Assembly (NCBI GenBank): GCA_025531455.1
Contig: JAMYHL010000002.1
Span: forward strand, 744,001-808,000
DNA length: 64,000 nucleotides
Origin: Apiotrichum sp. Y4204
Taxonomy: Eukaryota; Basidiomycota; Tremellomycetes; Trichosporonales; Trichosporonaceae
Direction of reading: 5' to 3'
A program made the position numbers and the translations under genes. This document shows positions 36,501 through 46,711 of the stretch, piece after piece (within the stretch, counting starts at the first letter, position 1; each line of letters opens with the position of its first letter). Below the pieces are notes generated by a model. The model did not search any database, was not told the origin of the DNA, and saw only the letters and a program-made list of their open reading frames with translations.

Positions 36501-36632
36501 CAAAGTTGGAGACACGAGGAAAACAAGAAAGACTACTCTCCCATCTTCCTCCGGTGAGAGAGCTGTCGTCTACATGTTTGTGGGTGGGAGATATCGTCAG
36601 TATCATACCTTCTCGCGCGGGAGGAGATCCAT
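33590..36632 (-). CDS. URE1: Urease, single-chain nickel enzyme
   Basis: Splits urea into ammonia and carbamate in the cytosol, for nitrogen supply. Thirteen exons (36632-36609, 36474-36285, 36249-36200, 36160-36156, 36116-36067, 36031-35538, 35500-35383, 35345-35236, 35201-35010, 34973-34467, 34431-34142, 34103-33838, 33795-33590) give 833 residues. The gamma, beta and alpha regions of bacterial ureases are fused in one chain. Nickel ligands lie in [12 protein letters not shown] and [17 protein letters not shown]; the Lys to be carbamylated is K483 in [27 protein letters not shown] is also diagnostic. Exon 4 is only 5 nt, yet it is needed to join EGTLN to [16 protein letters not shown] as NDG. 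Activity also needs accessory proteins, not seen here. Confidence 0.96.
36156..36160 (-). other. URE1: Five-nucleotide micro-exon of the urease gene
   Basis: GATGG is flanked by an acceptor (CTGACCTCAG) and a donor (GTATGT) and by 39-nt introns on both sides. Skipping it would shift the frame. Confidence 0.85.
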
Positions 36633-37226
36633 CTTGCTGGATGTCCCTGCTAAATTGGGATGGAAGGAGAATGTCGATTAGGTAGGGAAGACGTGATGGG
36701 CAACTTCGGAAATCAACGTTGCAATGTTAACAACGTTGTTGATCGTTGACGCTAGAAGTCGCGTGCTCCCCACCAGCCTGGCATCGGAGGCCGCACGCGG
36801 TGCTCCCCGCATGATTACCAGCCCATATCAGTACAGTAGTAGCCCGACTATGGGGGGCACTATGGGGGGCAGACGATGCTCCACCAATTTGGGTCAATGG
36901 CCCATTACACGGGGCTGCCATACTACGGGCACCCCTGCCCCATTTTCCTTATCTCTACCAAACGTCATTGGCCGTGCGCAGTGCGGTAACATTCCGCATT
37001 TGGCCCAGAGCCTGGATTAACCGCCGGGGCGAAGGGCGCAAAGGCCCGGAATAGATCACGCCCCTAACTGGCTGATCGCACCAGGCCGATATTGCAGAGT
37101 CCGCATCGTCCGTTCTGCAAGACATACAAATCGCATCAACAATTCTAATCATGCTACAGGATTTCTTGAAGTGTTACACACCCCGGTCGCTGGCGCTCAG
37201 CGCTCGGCTTTCTCAGAGTTCTGCGT
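36633..37226. promoter_or_regulatory. Urease promoter region and 3' end of the GH5 gene
   Basis: Both flanking genes are on the minus strand. A GATAAG site on the minus strand (plus CTTATC at 36948-36953) lies about 320 bases before the urease start; GATA factors control nitrogen genes in fungi. A short repeat of TATGGGGGGCAC units lies near 36850. Confidence 0.4.
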
Positions 37227-40044
37227 CTAGATAATGGTGCAGCCGAGGTAGGATGAGAAGATATCGCTCCACGTCGGCTCGGGCTCAACGGCGTGGATGG
37301 CAAGCGGACCGCCGTTGCGGCGGATCTCGATATGGTACACCGTCTCCTGAGCCGGAATCGGGTAGGACCAGTACATGTACTGGCCGTCGGTTGTGTAGCT
37401 GCCGACAGACGTCTTGACGGAAATATCAAGTTCCAGGCGGCTGGAAGTGGCATTCTTGAGGAGCTCGTCGGACGAAGCGAGAGATGCCTGGGAGCTGTCG
37501 CGCGAGAGGCCATTCTGCTGCGGCTGCCAGTTCATGTTGGCGGCATAGTGCACGAAGGGAACGTAGATCTCTGTGACCTGGCTGGCGCTGTCGTCCGGCG
37601 AGACACGCACAGAGAGCTTGAACGACGTCGATTTAATGTCAAAGTCTAGGCGCTCAGGAACGCCCACAGTGGCTACGGGGTACGGGCGGCAGATGGCGCC
37701 GACGGCGCGCGCACCATCGAGGACCAGCTGGGGATTGACCTCTACGCCGGACTGGATACCCTTCGGTGTGTACGCAGGCGTGTTCAGAGTCATAGACGAG
37801 TTCACAGACGCGACAGGGTCACGCATCTGGTAAGGGGCGTATGTATTCGGGGGCTGTCGCAGGTCGTCCTTGCTCCAAAGAGAAAGGTCCTCGCCATTCC
37901 AGTTATCGCCCCATTTGTGCGAGTTTTCGGGCACATACGTCCACAGGGTGTAGCTGAGCACATTATTGCCATCGCAGCCGTTGATGGAACAGTCCCATGC
38001 GCGCTGCTGCGACGAGTAGTCGCCCTTGCCCTTGCCACCGTCGACATAGCCATATGCCCGCTTATTGTCCTGGATGTCAGTTGAGAAGTAGAAAACGAGT
38101 CAACTGAGTACGTACCATATCATAAGGGCAACCGATCTCGCCAATGAGGGTGGGATAGCTTCCTATGCTGTCACTGGTGTCCTGCTTGAGCACACCGAGC
38201 TGGTCCTGAATGACCTTGCGGATTGCGGCCTCGCCGATTCGAATGCACTGCACAATGGACCAGTACTTTCCGCGCAGAAGGCCAAGCGCATCCGCGTTGA
38301 ACCAGTTCCAGTGCTTGGTCATGAGAGTCAGACCGTCGTAGAAGTGTGCGGTCGAGCACGCGCGGCCTGCGAGGAAGCTTTCCGGCAGCTCGGGGAGCGG
38401 CTTGAACACTGACGTGTTCATAAAGTGGATAGCCTCTGGGTGCCAGGTGCGCACCGTCGACGCATAGGACATCCAGTACTGACGCCAAAAGTCGTTGACA
38501 AACTCGACTTCGTGCGAGGGGTCGGTCGGGAGCGTGTTGAAGTACCAAGGGTTGAGGACGGTGTTCGTCTCCGTATCCCAGACACCATGCTGTGCCCAGA
38601 CTGAGGTCAGATGAGACAACACGATAAACACTCACTGCAGGTGCCGAGCTTCCAGCTGTCACCGCGCTTCCATCCCCATTTGCCACCACCGCGTTCTTTC
38701 TCGGCCTCCTCGGTGAGCCAGAGCTTCTGGCCCTTGGGGTCGAGAGTGGTCATGCCGGTCGTCTTCGGACCCATCGATGTGAACGTGTAGACTGGAACGG
38801 TGACAGCCTGTCCCATCGCAAGCTGCATGTTCTCAAACGGAGTAGGCACCGGGCCGAGAATAACAGACTGCTCCTTGGGCACGACTCTGATGTCCTGGAC
38901 ACCAATGAGGCCCTCAGAGGGCTCGTTGATAGAGTCCCAACCTATGACACACTCCTCATACAAGTCGCCAGCCTGATCAATGTGCTTGGCGAGCGCTGCG
39001 ACGGCGTTGGTAAAGTGGTCCTGTAGCCAGTCCTGAATGTTGACACCGTCAATGATGCAGTTTGGCGCATAAGCCTTGCCGGCAAAGAATAGCGTCCAGA
39101 CCGTGTGGTTAAAGGCACGGTAGTAGTTGGATGCCCAGATCATCTCGGGCAACGACTGGGGATCCGGCGCCTCGCGGGAGGGATAGTCAGCCTGAACGAG
39201 GGCGGAGTACGTCGGCACGATCGCTTGCGGGTCGACACCGCAAGCGTAGATGGTCCACAACGGGGCACCAGATCCTCCGGTGAATCGCGACCACTGTGGT
39301 CAGCACAAACCTACGGGTCTTTCACTCACGACATCCTGGTGGGGGTCCATGTAGACGCGGAAGCCATACTCCTTGCACTTGTAGAGACACTTTACGATGT
39401 AGTCCATGTAGCCATGGTCGTAGATGCCACTGTAACAGTCAGTCACGCTCGACGCTTTGCCACCCGTGCCACTCACGGTCCCTTGTGCTCAAGAGCCTCC
39501 CATGTGAAGACAAATCGAAGAGTGTTGTAACCCCATGCGCGCAATCGTGCGAGATGCACCTATCGGTCAGCCTCCATCGCTCCTTATCACTCACATCTGC
39601 GCTTCCGTCATCGAGGTTGAGAGACGAGTTGGTGAAATCACAAGTACCATTCTCCGCATCCTCCCAGAATCCCTCCTGTTCGTGGCTGGGGCAGTTTAGC
39701 GGATTCTTGGCGGCGCCCGAGACGTTGACGCCGCGGAGGAGGACGCTGCGCCCGTGGACGTCTTGGAAGTGGACAGATGACGAATGGAGGTAATAGGAAG
39801 GAACGGGGTTGCCAGTCACGGGCGAGGCGCTCGGTGGGCGCTTGTGCGCGGTCGAGATCTCGCGGTGGAAGGTGGAGTGGGAGTGGTGGTATCCCGGACG
39901 TTTAGGCTGGGCCATATTGGAGCCGTCTGGGCTGGCGCGGAGTCGGCGGAGTGCGAATGGGGTGGCGAGAGCGAGTGCGAGAAGAGTGATCAAGACGGGG
40001 GGAGTGGTGGTGATAGTGTCAATGGTCGCGTTAAGAGGTCCCAT
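37227..40044 (-). CDS. GH5 glucosidase of the EGCrP/sterylglucosidase type
   Basis: Retaining beta-glucosidase expected to act on glucosylated lipids. In Cryptococcus, relatives EGCrP1 and EGCrP2 (Sgl1) cleave glucosylceramide and ergosteryl glucoside. Six exons (40044-39595, 39559-39477, 39429-39330, 39293-38636, 38600-38116, 38069-37227) give 872 residues. A hydrophobic segment near the N-terminus (about 14-32) is followed by a disordered stretch. The catalytic domain begins at [20 protein letters not shown] and continues with [12 protein letters not shown] and [19 protein letters not shown]. The acid/base is E335 in [10 protein letters not shown]; the nucleophile is E585 in [13 protein letters not shown]-terminal beta-rich domain follows. 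Its length is closer to EGCrP2 than to EGCrP1, but the sequence alone does not settle the substrate. The start at 40044 is the first ATG before the hydrophobic segment. Confidence 0.88.
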
Positions 40045-42419
40045 GCTTTTGATGAGGCAGAGGTGTAGCAATTCTTGGCGTTGGGCGTGGGCGGCGGTGG
40101 CGTTCTGTCGTGTGGGATGGTCTTCTTGTGGCTAATGGCGAGTGGGGATGTGTGGAGGATCTGTGTTGTGGAGATTACCGCGGGTGGGACGATGATGGAC
40201 ACAAATTGGGACGCCCCCAGGCACCAAGCACCATATACCTGTCCTATTGTGAGCTCATACAGGGAGGACGCGGGCGGCGGTCGCTGGATCTCCGCGTCTC
40301 CGATGTACCAAATTACCAATGACGTATGCATGTAGGGTCAAAATTTGTCCGGCTTCATGCGCTGACATGGAAACCGGGTTGCCAGAAGCTGCCAGAGGGT
40401 GGTTCAGCGCTGTCATTCGCATCCCCGCAGTCGTTCTTCTGCTGGAGTTCATGGGACGATTGCACGATCGTTTATCAGATTGATCAGCGGGATAAGCTTG
40501 TCGCAGTAAAGTTTTCTGGGTTGCTGGATAGCTCGATAGAGGATGCTCCCATTGCGCCCTCTCGGCCGCCGATCGTGTTTCACGGCCGTCTGGCGCGTCT
40601 GGTCGCGAGATGTGATTCCAGATCAGGGGAACAAAGGGGCGAGCAAGGAGGTTTGATCAGCACGCCGATCTCACCGCCAACTGACTGTGTGTATTCTGGT
40701 TCAGGCTCCTCTTATTAGTCTGACTGAACGGTGGTATGATAAGCTTCCTGAGGTGTTGGCAAACGAAAGTATGCACGGCCCTGCACGGGGATTGACGGCT
40801 GTCCCGCGAACAGCAAGCGAGCACTGTTATCTGATCACGAGGCTGTCATCAAGATAAGCCAGCACCCCAGCCTTAGAGCTTAGAACAGATCTCGAAGGTG
40901 GCGAGCTCCGGAGTCTTTATCAGTCGCCAGCTCGAGGTGCCACCATCGATTGACTCCGCGGAGAACACCACAAGTAGCGTTCAACTTTGATGATGTGATC
41001 CCAGCGTTCCAGCCTCTAGGTCTGGAGTGCAGATGCCTGACTGTGAACTCCGTATCCTTTTAGCCAAGTCATCAATGAACTTGGAGTATCTCGGCTATAA
41101 TGTGTGATCTACAACGACAGCAGTGAAGAACATTTCGGTGATTTTCTATCCTCAGCTTGGCCCAATGAGGCTGTTCACAACCACAAGCAGGAGAACACGC
41201 GGGTGCTGCCAAACCCAGTTTGCGCTCAATTTACAGCTTGAATGCCGATCGGACACTCATGCATATTTCCGTCGAGTACGCACTGTTAGGTAATGAGGAA
41301 CTGTGGTGTGGTGACGCGCTAGCGCCGGCGGTAGCTGAGTGGAGCATGTCGTTGTTGGATATCAAGTCAAGTGGCCGCCCGTCATATGTCCTTGTTGGAT
41401 ATCAAGGTAAGTGGCCGCCCGTAATCGCAGTTGCCGCCCTCCACCGGGCTCACTGTCAGTCGACTCGAGTTCGCCATTCAGCAGTCCGCTCGCCGTGTGG
41501 CCAATAGCGCGGCCCCGGACTTGAGGACTCTAGACGCCGCGTCTCGGCGCGGGGTAGGACCGACTGGCCAAGCGACAACCCAGGCGCGTTGTCAAGTCAC
41601 CAGAAGGATCGGAATGCATGACGAGCACATGGGCATGTGGAGGACGTTGCCGCCATGCTGGTGGCCTCCGTATATCCAACTTTGTTATATCAGTGAGCAA
41701 CAAGCGCCGGGCGGCTAGCAGCCCGAAGCGGCGGCTGGGCGGCCATGTGATGAGTGGTGGTATGTGGCTCTGGGGGAGTTATGGTGCTTGGCGGTTTGAG
41801 CGACCACAGCGGCTGGCCGGAGTGGAGCTCCAGACTGTGACCCGGCCGGAACAGGTTCGCTTGTAGCTCTGCGTGGCTGGCTGCGGCCAAAAGTGGCGAA
41901 AGGGGTTTATTCGAGTTGTGCCATGTGCGCCCAGCCGGGGTATACAAATGCACAAATGCGTACAGTGCGGAGCACAGCCAGGGCACGCTCTTAGCCAGGG
42001 GCAAAATGGCGGCAATGGCAGGAGTGGCGAGGCCCCAAAAGACACCCCGCAAGGCCGCAAGATTGCCAGAGTGGTGTCGGTGATGTGCGATCCGCGGGCG
42101 GCTACTAGATCCAGAAACAGGCGGCAAGAGCGCGACAGCGGTTGTGTCGCGCTGTGAAGCTGTGAATCAGCTTGTCGCAGGCAGCCCGTGCACAGTGTCG
42201 GCGTTGATTGACGGCTCTGTAGACGCGCCGGGTGGGCTGGAAACAGGTCACGGGGCACGGGGTATGCAGCATGCTTTAAAGGGGGTGCATGCCGACGCCG
42301 AATGGGCCTCTTCCCAGACCACATATACATCGACGTTCCCACTCTGCTCGCAAAACTCGAGCCTCACGTCTGTGCTACCTACTCTATCCTCTTCACCCGA
42401 CCACCACCTCCAATCCACA
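40045..42419. other. Intergenic region between divergent genes
   Basis: This spans 2.4 kb between the GH5 gene (-) and P5C dehydrogenase (+). It contains three GATAAG sites on the plus strand (40491, 40738, 40853) and a diverged tandem duplication at 41352-41422. No gene is recognised. Confidence 0.5.
41352..41422. repeat. Tandem duplication, two 31-bp copies 40 bp apart
   Basis: Copies start at 41352 and 41392, share TTGTTGGATATCAAG and AAGTGGCCGCCCGT, and differ at two bases in between. Confidence 0.9.
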
Positions 42420-44366
42420 ATGGCCCAGCTCGCCCAGTTCAAGGTTCCCGTCATTGAGAACGAGCCCATGAGGGCCTACGCCCCGGGCTCGAAGGACCGC
42501 GCCGGCCTCGAGGAGGCGCTCGCCAAGATGGCCGCCGCTGCCCCCTTCGACGTCCCCTGCGTTGTTAACGGCAAGGAGGTGAGTAGCGGTGTCGACGGCA
42601 GCTGTGATCGGCGTCGGACATGACAGAACCCCGGAGCCTCTCGAATTCCAGGCCGGCCTGGATCCGGGAGGTTGGAAGGGCGCAGTCGCCCGAAGCCGCC
42701 ACAATGCCGATCATGTCACACGGACCCTCTACTGACAACCAGATCCGTTCCGGCGACAAGCAGCCCCAGTGCATGCCCCACGACCACAAGAAGAACCTCT
42801 CGTTCTACCACGCCGCCACTCCCGAGACTGTCACCCAGGCCATTGACGGCGCCCTCGCCGCCAAGGCCGGCTGGGAGGACATGCCTTGGGCCGACCGCGC
42901 CGCCATCTTCCTCAAGGCCGCTGACCTCGTCGCCACCAAGTACCGCTTCGACATCATGGCCGCCACTATGCTCGGCCAGGGCAAGAACGCTTGGCAGGCT
43001 GAGATCGACTCGGCTGCCGAGCTCGCCGACTTCTTCCGCGCCGCTGTCAAGTTTGTCGACCAGCTCTACCAGCAGCAGCCCGCGGCCAACTCGCCCGGTG
43101 TCTGGAAGTGAGTCCGCTCTAAATGCGTTTTCAAGACAATTACTAATGGCAGCCGTACCGAGTACCGCGCGCTTGAGGGCTTCGTCCTTGCTGTCACCCC
43201 CTTCAACTTTGTGAGTGACGTCATAGCCACAACCCCATTGTAACAGCTTCTAACATTCCAGACCGCTATCGGTGGTAACCTCGTCGGCGCCCCTGCCATC
43301 GTCGGCAACGTGATCGTCTGGAAGCCTGCTCCTGCTGCCAACTACTCGTCGTACCTTGTCTTCAAGATCCTCGAGGAGGCTGGTATGCCTCCGGGAGTTG
43401 TCCAGTTTGTCCCCGGCTCGCCCCCGGACATTGTCAAGCAGTGCATCGACCACAAGGACTTTGCCTCGCTTCACTTCACTGGCTCCACCCACGTCTTCCG
43501 CCAGCTCTGGAAGGACATTGGCAACAACATTGAGAAGTACCGCAGCTACCCCCGTGTCGTTGGTGAGACCGGCGGCAAGAACTTCCACCTCTACCACCCC
43601 TCAGCCGACATCAAGTCGGGTGTTGTCCAGGCGATCCGTGCCGGTTTCGAGTACTCGGGCCAGAAGTGCTCGGCTCTCGGCCGCTGCTACGTTCCCCGCT
43701 CGCTCTGGGAGGGTGGCTTCCGTGACGAGCTCAAGTCTCAGGTCGAGAACATCAAGATCGGCCCCTGCGACGACTTTGCCAACTTCACCGGCCCCGTCAT
43801 TGGCCGCGCTGCCTACGACCGCATCACTGGCATGATCAACAAGGCCAAGGAGGCCGGCGGTGAGATCCTCGCTGGTGGCTCGGGTGATGACTCGAAGGGC
43901 TTCTTCGTCAAGCCCACCGTCATCGTCACCAAGGACCCCAAGTCCCTCACCATGGTCGACGAGATCTTCGGCCCCGTCATCACCGTCTACGTCTACGAGG
44001 ACGCCGACTTTGACAAGACTTGCGAGCTTATCGACACCACCACCCAGTACGGCCTTACCGGTGCCATCTTCGGCCAGGACCGCAAGGCCGTCGTCCACGG
44101 TGCCGCCAAGCTCCGCAACGCTGCCGGCAACTTCTACATCAACGACAAGTGCACCGGCGCGGTCGTGATGCAGCAGGCGTTCGGGGGAAGTCGTGGCTCC
44201 GGAACGAACGACAAGAGCGGCTCGATGTCCATCTTCTACCGCTTCGGTGAGTTTGACTTGATATCTGAACATAGAGCCTTTTCTGACGTCCCTAGTCTCC
44301 ATGCGCTCCATCAAGGAGAACTTCATTGCTCCCGAGGAGTACGAGTACCCCAGCAACCTGGTTTAA
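42420..44366 (+). CDS. PUT2: Delta-1-pyrroline-5-carboxylate dehydrogenase
   Basis: Oxidises P5C/glutamate semialdehyde to glutamate with NAD, the second step of proline use. Five exons (42420-42578, 42743-43107, 43153-43210, 43262-44246, 44296-44366) give 545 residues, normal for the family. Aldehyde dehydrogenase features are all present: VLAVTPFNFTAIGGNL, HFTGSTHVFRQLWKDI, the general base in RVVGETGGKNFHLYHPSAD, the catalytic Cys C330 in FEYSGQKCSALGRCYVP, and EIFGPVITVYVY. FGGSRGSGTNDKSGS near the end is typical of P5C dehydrogenases. Yeast Put2 is mitochondrial, but the N-terminus here is only weakly like a targeting peptide. Confidence 0.95.
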
Positions 44367-45039
44367 AAAGCTTGATCGAGCTGTGGCATGTATATAGAAG
44401 CAGTAATGGCATGTATTATAGGTGGTTTTATGAACATCGTGCTCGAGCTCGAGAGGTGCCACACTCGTGGCGCCCATCCTTCTCCGCCCCAGATGCTGTA
44501 GCAACTCCAATTCATTGAGAGCCTCACTGTCAGTGTGTACTGCATCTCTGATGATCTACAGAATGCCTGAGTCGTGCAGTGTGGGAGATATCTCGCGACT
44601 AGACATCTTCGAACGATGTTTAAAGATCGAATTTTAGAAGTATGAAAGGATCGTCACGAATTTGGAACTACTTGGGGGGCTCAAGAGCGGAATAATGCTA
44701 ATGAGATTTCGATCAGAGCGATTAATCTTTTCAGAACTTCCTAATCGGTGACTTGCTACTTGACCGGACACCCTGCCATGGATGATTACCCGTGCTGTGC
44801 TCCGCCCCCCCCCCCCACCTCCCTTTGCAGCGGCTTAACACTGTACATCCATAAGCCTCAACGAACACATGAAGAGCAAGACGTCCGCCGAGAGTGAAGC
44901 GGAGGTCTTTGAACTCGGTGTCTTGTGGAGATGGAGGATCCGCGGATAACTCGGCCCCGACGCCCATCTAAATACCGTCCCTTACCGAATTCCCAGTGTC
45001 ATTTCCCCAATCTATCATCAGCTCACTTGGACAACACCC
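44367..45039. other. Intergenic region, promoter of the monooxygenase gene
   Basis: Nothing is recognised apart from a short run of C (about 44806-44816) and a TAAATA element near 44967, some 70 bases before the next ATG. Confidence 0.45.
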
Positions 45040-46476
45040 ATGACCGCAGGTAGTAAGGACTTCACGATCGCGATTGTGGGCGGCGGCATCGCTGGCCTGA
45101 CGCTCGCGATCGCGCTGCACGCGCGCGGCCTCAACGTGACAGTGTACGAGCGGTCCGCGGCATTTGGGGAGATCGGCGCCGGCGTGAGCTTTACGCCGAA
45201 CGCGGTGGCGGCGATGAAAGTGTGCCATCACGGTGTATACGAGGGGTTTGAACGTGTGTGCACGCGCAACACGTCCGAGAAGAAGCGCGCCGACGGTGTC
45301 TTCTTCGACTATGTCAAGGGATACGATCCGACGCTCAAGGAGGGCGAGATGCCCAAGATCGAATTCACGATCCGCAATGAGTACGGGCAGAACGCGGTTC
45401 ATCGTGCCCACTTTCTCGACGAGATGGTCAAGCTCCTCCCGGGGGATATCGCGCGGTTCGGCAAGAGCCTCCTCTCCGTAGAGCAAGGCGAGGATGTCGC
45501 GACGCTCCGCTTTGCCGACGGGACCAGCGCAACGGCCAACGTCGTGATCGGGTGCGATGGGATCAAGAGTCGCGTCCGCCGGTCAATGTTTGGCGAGGAT
45601 GCCCCATGCGCATTCCCTCGCTACACGCACAAGATCGCGTACCGCGGCCTCATCCCGATCGAGAAGGCCACAGCCGCCGTGGGACCTGACATGGGCCAGA
45701 ACTCGTACATGCATGTGAGTGAATGGGCTCTTTTGCGGAACTGACTCTAGCTTGGTCCCAACGGCCACCTCCTCACGTTTCCGGTTGCACACGGCAGAGT
45801 TCTCAACATTGTCGCGTTTCACCAGGACGACGGCGAGTGGGTCGATTCCGAACGTCTCACAAAGAAGAGTACTCGCGAGCAAGCACTCGAGGACTTTGAG
45901 GGATGGAGTCCTGCCGTACGTGCGCTGTTGGGTTTGTGCGATGAGGAACTCAGTGTGGTGAGTGCTGCCCTGTGGGCGATATTTTGCTACTAGAAAACAA
46001 GGCCACACCGCTGATGGCAGTGGGCAATCTTTGACCTCGAGAACGAGGTGCCATTCTTCGCAAAGGGGCGGGTGGCGCTGAGTGGTGATGCCGCACACGC
46101 AACATCGCCACACCACGGAGCCGGCGCCGGATTCTGCGTCGAGGACGCGGCAGTTCTCGCGACGATCCTCGCCGACCCACTGACGACAACGATAACGATC
46201 CCGCAGGCGCTGGCTGCGTACGACGCATGTCGCCGCGAGCGGGGACATTGGCTGGTCAAGAGTAGCCGCCACCTTGGGCGCATGTATGACTGGCAGGAGA
46301 CGATGGGGAGCGACATGCAGAAGATCAGGCAGGACCTTGAGGAGCGGTACGCTGTGCTCTATGGTGTTGGCATGGAGAAGATGTGTGAGGCTGCGAGGTT
46401 GGAGCTGCAGAGGAGGGTGAAGGGCGACCTGGTAGTTTGTACTCGTCCAGAACTGTATTGTACAATGCAATGTTAA
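45040..46476 (+). CDS. FAD-dependent monooxygenase, salicylate hydroxylase-like
   Basis: Class A flavoprotein that hydroxylates an aromatic compound with NAD(P)H and oxygen. Three exons (45040-45714, 45751-45957, 46021-46476) give 445 residues. The Rossmann motif IAIVGGGIAGLTLAIALHAR lies at the N-terminus, the second FAD/NAD(P)H motif in VVIGCDGIKSRVRRSMFG, and the GD motif in GRVALSGDAAHATSPHHGAG. It also has the fungal salicylate hydroxylase-like feature GEIGAGVSFTPNAVAAMK. Salicylate is a reasonable guess for the substrate, but this group is broad and includes enzymes of secondary metabolism; no partner genes for such a pathway lie nearby. No targeting signal is seen. Confidence 0.88.
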
Positions 46477-46711
46477 AGGTCCGCCAAACACCTTAGCAAC
46501 TCCAGTCTCATCACCCGTCATCGTTCACAAAAGACATGCAGGTATCGCCGAATTGATGATGCTGGTCTTAGAGAACTTCTGTGCTCATCAGCGAGCGATT
46601 CCATCCAGCAACAGACCTGGGGCCCCAGAAATGATATTGAACTGCCACCAAAATGACATCGATAGGAACGATCGTCAACTCTGAACATCACACACTCCCC
46701 CACATGCGCCC

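Noticed and set aside
43601..44356. 251-codon open frame antisense to P5C dehydrogenase
   Set aside because: Shadow frame; the sense gene is certain.
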